Below are positions 8,693-16,070 of a stretch of 64,000 nucleotides of DNA, piece after piece (position 1 is the first letter of the stretch; each line of letters starts with the position of its first letter). A program made the position numbers and the translations under genes. This DNA is from Mucilaginibacter rubeus (lineage in GTDB: Bacteria; Bacteroidota; Bacteroidia; Sphingobacteriales; Sphingobacteriaceae): assembly GCF_003286415.2 (NCBI RefSeq), contig NZ_CP043450.1:6386001-6450000 (forward strand), in the 5' to 3' direction. Below the pieces are notes generated by a model. It did not search any database, was not told where the DNA came from, and worked only from the letters and a program-made list of their open reading frames with translations.

Positions 8693-9901
8693 ATGCCTGT
8701 CCCGCCAATTCCCGATAATGAAATGGAAAGGCTTTTTAGCCTGTCGGAATTTGATCTTGATTATGCCGAACATAAAGACAGTTTTAAAGATTTGGCCAAG
8801 CTGGCCGCCAAGGTTGCCGGCACCGAAATTTCGTTAGTAAACCTGATTGACTCCTATACTCAATGGAGTATTAGCGGCCATGGGCTCGAGATTGAACAAA
8901 TGCCCCGTGAAGACTCGGTTTGCCAGTATACTATCATAAACGGCGAATATTTTGAGGTGGAAGACCTGCAAAGGGATGAGCGCTTCAAGAATAAGTTTTA
9001 TGTTACGGATGAGCCGAAACTGAGGTATTATTACGGGATTCCGTTAAAAACGAGCGATGATCACAATATCGGTGCTTTATGCGTGCTCGATAAAAACGTT
9101 AAAGAGCTCTCGCCCGAAAAGGTTGAGCTTTTAAGGATCATTGCCGATGAAATAGTGAACCGGTTAAAAGACCTGAAAGTAATAGGCAAGTTAAAAAATA
9201 AGCTTTCTGAAGCTAATGAGGCACAAAAGAAGGTTGCCCATGATATCCGCGGGCCGTTAAGTGGTATTATAGGTCTGGCCCAGCTGATCAGCGAACAGGG
9301 TGAGGCAAACCAGATAGAAGAGGTTTTGGAATTTATTAACCTGATCCATAAAAGCGGGCGATCAATACTGGAGCTTGCAGATGAGATTTTAAGTGCCGAT
9401 AAAAGAGATCACAAACCCATATCCAACGGATCCGATTTCAATCTGCTTGTTTTTAAGGATAAGATTGAGCGGTTGTTTATCCCGCAAGCCCGCAACAAAA
9501 ACATTTTGCTTACAGTTAAAACTTCGTCCGAATCGGAACAAATTCCCATTGCGCGTAATAAACTACTGCAAATTGCCGGCAACCTGATCTCAAATGCCAT
9601 AAAATTTACCCCTGCCGGTGGTACTGTTGATGTTGACCTGAGCCTTGAGGTAAATGATCACATCAGCATATTGCAGATCCTGGTTAAAGACACCGGGGTT
9701 GGCATTGACGAAAAAGGTATCGAGAAAATATTGAAAGGCAATGCCGCCTCAACAACAGGAACAACCGGCGAAGCCGGATTTGGCTTTGGACTGGCTTTGG
9801 TAAAACACCTTATTGAAACGCTTAAAGGATCGCTAAATATTTACTCAAAGCATGGCCAGGGAGCCGTATTTGAAGTAAGGCTGCCACAAAAAATACAATA
9901 A
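8693..9901 (+). CDS. GAF-domain sensor histidine kinase
   Basis: A 402-aa cytoplasmic kinase without TM helices. A GAF domain (about 20-160) is of the type with CQYTI and GIPLKTSDDHNIGALCVLD. The HisKA helix has phospho-acceptor His183 in AHDIRGPLSG. The HATPase domain has N box NLISNAIKFTP, G1 box VKDTGVGI and G2 box GFGFGLAL. The H box reads HDIRGP rather than HELRTP, as in several Bacteroidota GAF kinases. No response regulator is adjacent, so it is an orphan. Confidence 0.93.
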   Translation: MPVPPIPDNEMERLFSLSEFDLDYAEHKDSFKDLAKLAAKVAGTEISLVNLIDSYTQWSISGHGLEIEQMPREDSVCQYTIINGEYFEVEDLQRDERFKNKFYVTDEPKLRYYYGIPLKTSDDHNIGALCVLDKNVKELSPEKVELLRIIADEIVNRLKDLKVIGKLKNKLSEANEAQKKVAHDIRGPLSGIIGLAQLISEQGEANQIEEVLEFINLIHKSGRSILELADEILSADKRDHKPISNGSDFNLLVFKDKIERLFIPQARNKNILLTVKTSSESEQIPIARNKLLQIAGNLISNAIKFTPAGGTVDVDLSLEVNDHISILQILVKDTGVGIDEKGIEKILKGNAASTTGTTGEAGFGFGLALVKHLIETLKGSLNIYSKHGQGAVFEVRLPQKIQ

Positions 9902-10004
9902 TAAAAATCTAACTAAATGGAAATTTCAGGACATAGAGATTTGCGTAAGGCAAAATATCCTTAAATAAATTGTTTTCCGGAAAGGTAGATTTACAGTGCA
10001 TTAT

Positions 10005-10049
10005 CTAAATTAAAATACCGGATCAAAGGAACCCGGTATTTTAATTTAG
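10005..10049. terminator. Bidirectional terminator, histidine kinase / RRM protein
   Basis: A 17-bp perfect stem (10005-10021 with 10033-10049) lies between convergent genes. Its distal part is A/T-rich on both strands, giving a U tract in both directions. Confidence 0.85.
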
Positions 10050-10058
10050 GTTATATTT

Positions 10059-10442
10059 TTACCAGCTTTTGCCGCCGCCGCCACGATTGTCTCTTGAATA
10101 GCCGCCGCCACCGCCGCCGCGGTTGCCACCACCATAACCGCCACCACCACGGTTACCACCGCCGTAGCCGCCACCGCTGCTTCTGCGATCGCCGCCTGGT
10201 TTTTTCTCTTCTGCCTGGCTTACTGCAATTGACCTTCCTTTAACTTCAGAACCGTTTAGGCCGCTTATAGCTTGTTGTGCTGCCTCATCATCTGCCATTT
10301 CAATGAATCCGAACCCTTTGCTTCTTCCTGATTCCCTGTCAATAATAATTTTTACTGAGTTAACTTCACCATAAGCTTCGAAAAGCTGTTTTAAATCGGC
10401 TTCCCCTAAAGAAAAAGGAAGACTTCCTACGAATATGTTCAT
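10059..10442 (-). CDS. RRM RNA-binding protein with glycine-rich tail
   Basis: A single RRM (1-80) has RNP2 as IFVGSLPF (3-10) and RNP1 as KGFGFIEM (about 43-50). It is followed by an RGG/GGYGGGNRGG tail (about 90-127). The total of 127 aa matches bacterial Rbp proteins, which bind single-stranded RNA and are often cold- or stress-induced. The tail repeats GGGGYGGGNR, as in glycine-rich proteins prone to phase separation. A TATATTTG box about 55 nt upstream gives a moderate 5' leader. Confidence 0.93.
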   Translation of the reverse strand: MNIFVGSLPFSLGEADLKQLFEAYGEVNSVKIIIDRESGRSKGFGFIEMADDEAAQQAISGLNGSEVKGRSIAVSQAEEKKPGGDRRSSGGGYGGGNRGGGGYGGGNRGGGGGGYSRDNRGGGGKSW

Positions 10443-10750
10443 TAATATTTAGTTTTTAATGGGCATGCTTGTTAATTACCCACGTTTTGTTAACATCAAA
10501 TATAGTAATAGATATTTGATGATTACTGCATGTTTATGTGAATGAGTGCTTTTATTTTAAAAAAAATTATTTTTTTTCAGGTTTTGAGCGCCTAATTGGC
10601 ATTAGGCAACCCATTAGTACAAAGGGATATGCATTTTGTTTTAAAAACAAGGTGTTTTTGTAAAATAAATATGGAAAACACGTGCAACCATATTTTTTTA
10701 ATATTAACGTAACAAAAAAATTATTTTTCGGACATAACAGGCGGCAAAAA
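10443..10750. other. AT-rich region upstream of the RRM gene
   Basis: 308 bases without a supported gene. On the minus strand a TATATTTG box (10497-10504) is a candidate promoter for the RRM gene. The rest is A/T homopolymer-rich and contains the end of the GreA-like gene's transcript. A 63-codon frame here has no recognisable product. Confidence 0.5.
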
Positions 10751-11203
10751 TTAAGCAACTGACGCTATTTTATAAGGCTTTCCGTTCAGTGTAAACTCAT
10801 CACCTGCTTTTTTACCGTTAAGCATATTGCCTATCGGTGATGCCGGCGATACCGCGAAATAGGTTTTGCCTTGGTGCGCTAAGCTCCCCGCGCTTATGGC
10901 CAGATAAAAATTGCCGTTGTTGGTAATTATCACACTGCCAGGTTCGGCATGTGTTGATATACCGGTAGTTGGAATGCGGTTTAAGGCCACCAACAACTTG
11001 TTGGCTTCATTAAGCTGGGCCATATTGCGGTTAGTTTCCTGTTGCATCATTTCGCGCCCGGTTTCGTATTTATCGCCCGCGCTGCTTTTGGTATCATCGG
11101 TTGATGCCTTTTGCGCGTCGGCTATGGCAAGCTCGGCAGCTTCCATGATTTTGCGTACATGATTAACACATAGTTGATGTAATTCTTTCTTCAGATCGCC
11201 CAT
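10751..11203 (-). CDS. GreA/GreB-like C-terminal domain protein
   Basis: A 150-aa protein. The N-terminal half is helical with a coiled-coil look and the Gre-type segment DTKSSAGDKYETGREMMQ (about 37-54). The C-terminal half is beta-rich with FAVSPASPIGNMLNGKKAGD, matching the FKBP-like C domain of Gre factors (SPxGxALLGKKxGD). It would bind RNA polymerase near the secondary channel; whether it stimulates cleavage is not evident. An in-frame start 42 nt further upstream would add a hydrophobic stretch unlike the family, so I chose the ATG giving MGDLKKEL. Confidence 0.8.
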   Translation of the reverse strand: MGDLKKELHQLCVNHVRKIMEAAELAIADAQKASTDDTKSSAGDKYETGREMMQQETNRNMAQLNEANKLLVALNRIPTTGISTHAEPGSVIITNNGNFYLAISAGSLAHQGKTYFAVSPASPIGNMLNGKKAGDEFTLNGKPYKIASVA

Positions 11204-11270
11204 TTTCAATATCAAACAAAAAACTAAAATAGAAGAAAAGATCAATACATATGGGCAGAGAAACAGGCCG

Positions 11271-11312
11271 GAAAAAATAAAAGCCCCCTTGCACTCGCTG
11301 CTTGGGGGCTTT
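11271..11312 (-). terminator. Terminator of the esterase / alcohol dehydrogenase unit
   Basis: The stem AAAGCCCCC (11280-11288) pairs with GGGGGCTTT (11304-11312). On the minus strand it is followed by TTATTTTTT. Confidence 0.85.
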
Positions 11313-11323
11313 AAACCTAAACC

Positions 11324-11381
11324 TTATCACTATTTGCAGGTGTTAACCTACAAAGTAGGTAAACGTTACTAATAGTGATAA
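11324..11381. repeat. Nested hairpin (11-bp outer, 6-bp inner stem)
   Basis: TTATCACTATT (11324-11334) is perfectly complementary to AATAGTGATAA (11371-11381). The enclosed 36 nt hold a second hairpin, ACCTAC-AAA-GTAGGT. It lies in the 262-nt gap upstream of the GreA-like gene and just before the esterase terminator. It may be part of a leader or an operator. Confidence 0.5.
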
Positions 11382-11465
11382 TGGTATGTTCGACTAATCA
11401 AATCTGACAAAATAATGATATTCGCATATTATGATACAACTGTTAGTTTATATTAAAGGCCTCGC

Positions 11466-12263
11466 TTACAGCTTGCCTGCAAAAAACTTAAGGGTTGATA
11501 CAATATGCTTTGCCCAGTACAGCCATTCATGCCCGCCCGTATTTTCTTCATAAATATGCTCTATCTTTTCCTTAATCAGCTTTTTATGCAGGTCGCGGTT
11601 GTAGTTAATGAGCAGGTCGTTGGTGCCGCAATCAAACCTCACGGGAGGCAGTTGGTCCCTATATTTTTTAAATGTTGCAAATACGTCTTCGTCGGCTATG
11701 ATATCCTGCGCGTAGGTTTTCAATGGCTCTCCGGCAAAAAGTTTGATCTGTGGCAGGCTTGTTATAGATGAAAGCCCCGAAATGGCTTTAAACTTATGCC
11801 CGTATTTTGCACCTATCCTTAAAGCGCCAAATCCCCCCATAGACAAGCCTGCAATAAACAAAGGCGAATCTTGCTTTGCACCGGGAATGTTTTCCATTAT
11901 TGCGGTAGGCACGTCGTCGGCTATCCATTGTTCAAAATTGAAGCCGCTATGCGGTAAATAGCCAGAGCCATCGCCCCAAAGCCCGTCTGACGGCATAGCG
12001 AGGATCATTTTTGGCAGTTCGCCTTTTTTAATGAGTTCGTTGGTTGTTAAATGAACGCCGGCACTCATGGCCCAGCTCCAGGCACTCCCGTATACGCCAT
12101 GCAATAATATCACAATGGGCAGTACTTCATTTTTATTGTTCCCAGGCGGAACGTATACGCAAATATCTCCCCTGCCCTTCAGGTTTGGGGTTTTTACAGT
12201 TATAAACCGTAGATGATTGCTTTCATATTGCGGGTTGGAAATTTCTGTGGTTTTAAATGGCAT
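11466..12263 (-). CDS. Esterase of the alpha/beta hydrolase (esterase D-like) family
   Basis: 265 aa with a complete catalytic triad: Ser141 in GLSMGGFGAL, Asp216 in CGTNDLL and His245 in GGHEWLYW. HGVYGS (55-60) supplies the oxyanion hole. No signal peptide is visible, so it is probably cytoplasmic. It resembles S-formylglutathione hydrolase / feruloyl-esterase-type enzymes; the true ester is unknown. It starts 8 nt after the alcohol dehydrogenase stop, so the two form an operon. Confidence 0.88.
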   Translation of the reverse strand: MPFKTTEISNPQYESNHLRFITVKTPNLKGRGDICVYVPPGNNKNEVLPIVILLHGVYGSAWSWAMSAGVHLTTNELIKKGELPKMILAMPSDGLWGDGSGYLPHSGFNFEQWIADDVPTAIMENIPGAKQDSPLFIAGLSMGGFGALRIGAKYGHKFKAISGLSSITSLPQIKLFAGEPLKTYAQDIIADEDVFATFKKYRDQLPPVRFDCGTNDLLINYNRDLHKKLIKEKIEHIYEENTGGHEWLYWAKHIVSTLKFFAGKL

Positions 12264-12271
12264 GAGCTTGT

Positions 12272-13390
12272 TCAGTCGAACACGATAACACCTTTGGCGT
12301 TCCTGCCTTTCAGCATGTCGTCAAAAGCCTTATCAAGTTCGTTAATAGGGTATGTACGTGTAATCATTTCTTCAAGTAATAAGTGCCCGCTGGTATAGTG
12401 TTGTACTATATCCGGGAAATCAATTTGCGGGCGGCATTTGCCGTAAAGTGGATTGATGTAAATTTTATCCCACTCAAAAAGACGCATATCAATGGTAATG
12501 TCCTGTTCAATGCCGCTTACCTGCACGGCCGTACCCGCGTTGCGAACCATAGCTAACGGTGCAGCTCCTAACTCGGGGATGGCGGTACATTCAAAAGCAT
12601 AATCGGCACCGCGGCCATCAGTAAGTTTTTTTACTTCCTGCGCTGCATTAAGCAGGCCGGTATCATCTTTTGAGGCCAGAACAGTGTGCGTGGCGCCAAA
12701 TTTAACAGCCATTTCAAGCCGTGTTGGGTTAATATCAACAGCGATGATCTTTCCTGCGCCTGCAACCTTTGTGCCTTGTATCACATTAAGGCCCACGCCG
12801 CCGGTGCCCAACACTACGGCCGATGAGCCTTTTTTTAGTTTAGCGGCATTTATAACAGAGCCATAGCCCGTCATTACCCCGCAGCTGATAATACTTGCCG
12901 CCGGGAACGACATGCTATCGGAGGTGTTTTTTACCACTGCCGATTCTTTTACCAGGGTATATTCGGCTATAGTGCCAATGTTGAATGATCTTAAAACAGG
13001 TTCGCCGTTTAATGTTGTGCCTTCAAGTTCGGCATGGCCCGGAGTGTAGCCGTTGCCGCCGGCTGCAACCGGCGAGGCTACTTCACACAAATGCTGATTA
13101 TCTTCAAGGCACTGAAAGCATTTGCCACAATGCATAGCCCAGTTCAGGATCACCTTATCGCCGGCCGATACACTGCTAACATTTTTCCCTACAGAAACCA
13201 CAATGCCGGCACCTTCATGGCCTATAATAAGCTGTTTCCCCCAATTCAGGGAATCGTGATCGGTATGGCAAAGCCCTGCCGCTTTTATCTTAACCAGCAC
13301 TTCATCGTCGTTGGGCTCGTTCACCACAATATCCTGTATCGAAAACCCGCCGTTGCCATTGGCAATAGCAGCCTTGCACGTTATAGCCAT
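12272..13390 (-). CDS. Zinc-dependent alcohol dehydrogenase, class III-like
   Basis: A 372-aa medium-chain dehydrogenase. The catalytic zinc site is Cys41 and His58-Glu59 (GHEG). The structural zinc cysteines are at 88, 91, 94 and 102. The NAD-binding Rossmann motif is GTGGVGLNV (about 190). I chose the ATG giving MAITCKAAI; 19 further codons upstream do not fit the family. Class III members act on S-hydroxymethylglutathione, others on aryl alcohols. The operon with an esterase resembles the formaldehyde-detoxification pair (dehydrogenase plus S-formylglutathione hydrolase), but this is an inference. Confidence 0.9.
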   Translation of the reverse strand: MAITCKAAIANGNGGFSIQDIVVNEPNDDEVLVKIKAAGLCHTDHDSLNWGKQLIIGHEGAGIVVSVGKNVSSVSAGDKVILNWAMHCGKCFQCLEDNQHLCEVASPVAAGGNGYTPGHAELEGTTLNGEPVLRSFNIGTIAEYTLVKESAVVKNTSDSMSFPAASIISCGVMTGYGSVINAAKLKKGSSAVVLGTGGVGLNVIQGTKVAGAGKIIAVDINPTRLEMAVKFGATHTVLASKDDTGLLNAAQEVKKLTDGRGADYAFECTAIPELGAAPLAMVRNAGTAVQVSGIEQDITIDMRLFEWDKIYINPLYGKCRPQIDFPDIVQHYTSGHLLLEEMITRTYPINELDKAFDDMLKGRNAKGVIVFD

Positions 13391-13537
13391 AATCGTGATA
13401 TATATTGAGGTTGTTTCATTGGCCCCGCTAAACAATATAGATGTCATTAAAGTAGCATACCGGCGTAGCTGAAATATGCTTAACTTTTAGAACAAAAATA
13501 TACTAACACTTGGTTTTAAAACTTTAGCAAATTGTCC

Positions 13538-13625
13538 AAAAAGTGGCTTATTTTATCCCTGTCCTTGTTTTTAGGTAATTTTGCCACTTGTTTAAAATAG
13601 CACAGGATAAAATATGCCACTTTTT
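13538..13625. repeat. Near-perfect 24-bp inverted repeat around a promoter box
   Basis: 13538-13562 and 13602-13625 are inverted copies (AAAAAGTGGC end) with one mismatch and one single-base gap. The 39-nt interval contains TAATTTTG (13576-13583), the best promoter candidate for the downstream GH13 gene. An additional partial copy of the word (GCCACTTG) lies inside the loop. Confidence 0.65.
13576..13583 (+). promoter_or_regulatory. TAATTTTG -7 box candidate for the GH13 gene
   Basis: Matches the TAnnTTTG consensus, 106 nt before the ATG. It lies in the loop of the flanking inverted repeat, which could serve as an operator. Confidence 0.4.
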
Positions 13626-13689
13626 CTCACTTATAGTAATTGTTAATTATCAGGGCTTTACGTTACTTTAAAAACCGATTGTAACTTTT

Positions 13690-15255
13690 ATGAAACTAAA
13701 CAGGCAATTTATCCTCAGCTATTTGTTGTTTGGGTTAATTTTCACCACAATTAGCGCAAAGCCTAAGGCTGCAGACAACGACGAAATCATTTATCATATA
13801 TTTCAGCGAAGTTTTTATGACAGCAATGGCGATTATCATGGCGACCTGAATGGCATCCGGCAAAAGTTGGATTATTTGCAGGACCTCGGGGTGACCTCTA
13901 TCTTGTTAACCCCGCTTTATGAATCTGCTTTTTATCATAACTATTTCGCTATCGATTTTGAAAATATCGATCCAAAGTACGGTACCCTTACCGATTATCT
14001 TAAGCTGATTAAAGAACTGCACCGCCGTGGAATGAAGTTTTATATGGATATGGAAACCCAGTATGTAACTGAGGATTCCCGCTGGTGGAAGGAAGCTTTC
14101 GGCAATCCAAAATCGCCATATAGCGACTATATTTTATGGGATGATAAGGATAATCAAAAGCCATCGACCATAGTATATAACCTCACCGCATTGAAAGGCT
14201 ACGACGGCATAACGCGCAAAATAACCACGGCTAATCTCAATAGCGAGGCATCAAAGGCGTATAATCTTAAATTGTTCAGCTACTGGATTGATCCTAATGG
14301 CGACGGCAAATTTGATGATGGTGTAGATGGTTTCCGGCTTGATCATATGATGGACGATCTGGATAATAAAGGTCGGCTCCCCCACCTGTTTGATACGTTT
14401 TGGAACCCGATGTTAGCTCAATTAAGGGCCATCAACCCTAAAATAAAAATAGTTGCCGAGCAAGCCAATTGGTTTAGCCTGGGTAACGAATACCTGGAAC
14501 ATGGCGGCGTTGACCGGGTGTTTGGGCTGAGGTTGTGCTTCGCTATCCGGTCGTTTGATAAGAAGTTGCTTTTAGCCAATGCCGATTCAACGCTGGCTAT
14601 GCTGCCGCCTGGAAAACAGCAGGTGGTTTTTATCGAAAATCATGACGTTCCCCGCTTTAGCTATGCAGTGAAGGGAGATTTGGCAAAGATGAAGGTGGGC
14701 TGTGCTTTTAACCTGCTGATGGGCGGCATCCCGGCCATTTACTATGGGCAGGAATTAGGCATGACGGGTACTCCGGCAAATTTTGGCGCTACCGATGCCA
14801 ATGAAATTCCCGACAGGCAAGCCTTTGAATGGTATAAAAGTGATACCGGCAGAGGCATGGCGCTATGGTATAAGCAAACAGGCCCATGGAAAGATCAATT
14901 CAATGGCGATAAACCTAACGATGGTATCTCTTTAGAGGAAGAACAGCAGGATCCTAATTCATTATGGCATTACTACAAAAAGATGATCGCCATTCATAAA
15001 GCGAACTCAGCCTTTGTTGATGGCAGCTACAAAACCATCGGTAATGATAACGACCATGTTTTTACTTTTATGAGAAAAGGTGCCGGGCAAACGATATTGG
15101 TGGCCATAAATCTGTCGGATAAAGAAACCGGGGCAAGCGTTGATGCCGGTGGGAACCCGGTTAGTATTATTGGCGATGTTAGACCGGTGCTGAAAGAGGG
15201 AAAACTGGCGGTTACTTTGCCTGCTTTTGGCGTTGCGGCCTGGGAGCTAAAATAA
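13690..15255 (+). CDS. Secreted alpha-amylase family glycoside hydrolase (GH13)
   Basis: 521 aa with a signal peptide (about 1-23). The TIM-barrel catalytic residues are visible: nucleophile Asp218 in GFRLDH, acid/base Glu257 in VAEQAN and Asp319 in ENHDVPR. DPNGDGKFDDG (201-211) resembles a calcium loop. A C-terminal beta domain (about 430-521) closes the protein. It hydrolyses or transfers alpha-glucans in the periplasm or at the surface. There is no susC/susD pair or transporter next to it. Confidence 0.93.
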   Translation: MKLNRQFILSYLLFGLIFTTISAKPKAADNDEIIYHIFQRSFYDSNGDYHGDLNGIRQKLDYLQDLGVTSILLTPLYESAFYHNYFAIDFENIDPKYGTLTDYLKLIKELHRRGMKFYMDMETQYVTEDSRWWKEAFGNPKSPYSDYILWDDKDNQKPSTIVYNLTALKGYDGITRKITTANLNSEASKAYNLKLFSYWIDPNGDGKFDDGVDGFRLDHMMDDLDNKGRLPHLFDTFWNPMLAQLRAINPKIKIVAEQANWFSLGNEYLEHGGVDRVFGLRLCFAIRSFDKKLLLANADSTLAMLPPGKQQVVFIENHDVPRFSYAVKGDLAKMKVGCAFNLLMGGIPAIYYGQELGMTGTPANFGATDANEIPDRQAFEWYKSDTGRGMALWYKQTGPWKDQFNGDKPNDGISLEEEQQDPNSLWHYYKKMIAIHKANSAFVDGSYKTIGNDNDHVFTFMRKGAGQTILVAINLSDKETGASVDAGGNPVSIIGDVRPVLKEGKLAVTLPAFGVAAWELK

Positions 15256-15278
15256 AATGGGGCTTCAAGCCCCATTTT
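15254..15278 (+). terminator. Terminator of the GH13 gene
   Basis: AAAATGGGGC pairs with GCCCCATTTT around TTCAA, overlapping the TAA stop and followed by ATTTGTTT. It could also work for transcripts from the right. Confidence 0.85.
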
Positions 15279-15291
15279 ATTTGTTTATTCA

Positions 15292-15381
15292 TGTCATTGC
15301 GAGCGAAGCGTGGCAATCGCACGGAAGCGTAGCCGCCCTGTATGGCATGCGGTTGCTTCGTCGTTCCTCCTCGCAATGACA
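15292..15381. repeat. REP-like palindrome, copy 1
   Basis: TGTCATTGCGAG at one end, CTCGCAATGACA at the other; the interior pairs as GGCAATCGCA with TGCGGTTGCTTC. It shares the loop segment ACGGAAGCGTAGCCGCCCTG with other copies. Confidence 0.88.
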
Positions 15382-15401
15382 TTATTGAAACGAGTGGTGG
15401 C

Positions 15402-16049
15402 CTACATCGAAGCCGATGCTTTCACGTTTTCCATGCCGTAATGTTTCAGGATATCCTCAGGAACACCTGTCCATTTGCCGGGTTGGTTACCTGCATAACC
15501 AATATCTTTTACGCCAATTTCGCTGGTGAAAAAGCCAGATGCGGTAAGGTCACGCATGCGGTTGAAGAAAGCTACGCCCTGGGCCATTTCTGGCTTAGCT
15601 TTAGCTGGGTAAGCGATCATATCAACCAATTGAATCTGCTGATCTTTGGTGCAGTCGGTAAATGGCTTGCCGAAGCGGTTAAGGCACTGCAAGTCCAGCC
15701 AGCGTAAGCCGCCGCGCATTGGTGTTTGATGATCCGGAATATCTTTTACGATAAACTCGATGAAATCGGGCACTTTAGCATCAGAGGCACTGCCCGATTT
15801 ATCATCTTTAGGGATAATAATATCGGCAAGTACGGTGATGGTAGCCATTTCTGCGGCGGTAAAGAATTTATCGGCGTGCAGTTTTTTGTCACGCTCAACC
15901 TCAAACGGCTGGCGACCGGTTTCGTCACCCGCTGCAGCGGTGGTTGTTTCTTCAGCGCCTTTTTTGGTATCGGTTTTACAGGCCTCCAGTAATAATCCTG
16001 CCGAAAGTGTGGTAAAGCCTAATGCTTTAAGGGAATCACGTCTGTTCAT
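15402..16049 (-). CDS. Gluconate 2-dehydrogenase subunit 3 family protein
   Basis: A 215-aa accessory subunit. The N-terminus has a twin-arginine motif (NRRDSLKALGF) followed by a lipobox-like LLLEAC (about 19-24), suggesting a Tat-exported lipoprotein. The body carries the family region FFTAAEMATITVLADIIIP (about 62-80). It assists folding and export of its GMC partner, which has no signal of its own and lies 21 nt upstream on the same strand. Together they form a periplasmic FAD sugar dehydrogenase. Confidence 0.88.
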   Translation of the reverse strand: MNRRDSLKALGFTTLSAGLLLEACKTDTKKGAEETTTAAAGDETGRQPFEVERDKKLHADKFFTAAEMATITVLADIIIPKDDKSGSASDAKVPDFIEFIVKDIPDHQTPMRGGLRWLDLQCLNRFGKPFTDCTKDQQIQLVDMIAYPAKAKPEMAQGVAFFNRMRDLTASGFFTSEIGVKDIGYAGNQPGKWTGVPEDILKHYGMENVKASASM

Positions 16050-16070
16050 GATATTTTATGGATGTGCTTG

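Noticed and set aside
10567..10758. 63-codon frame upstream of the RRM gene
   Set aside because: Overlaps the end of the GreA-like gene, composed of AT-rich codons; no recognisable protein.
11466..13390. Firm call of a formaldehyde detoxification operon
   Set aside because: The gene pair fits, but neither enzyme shows a residue that proves glutathione-adduct specificity, so only general families are called.
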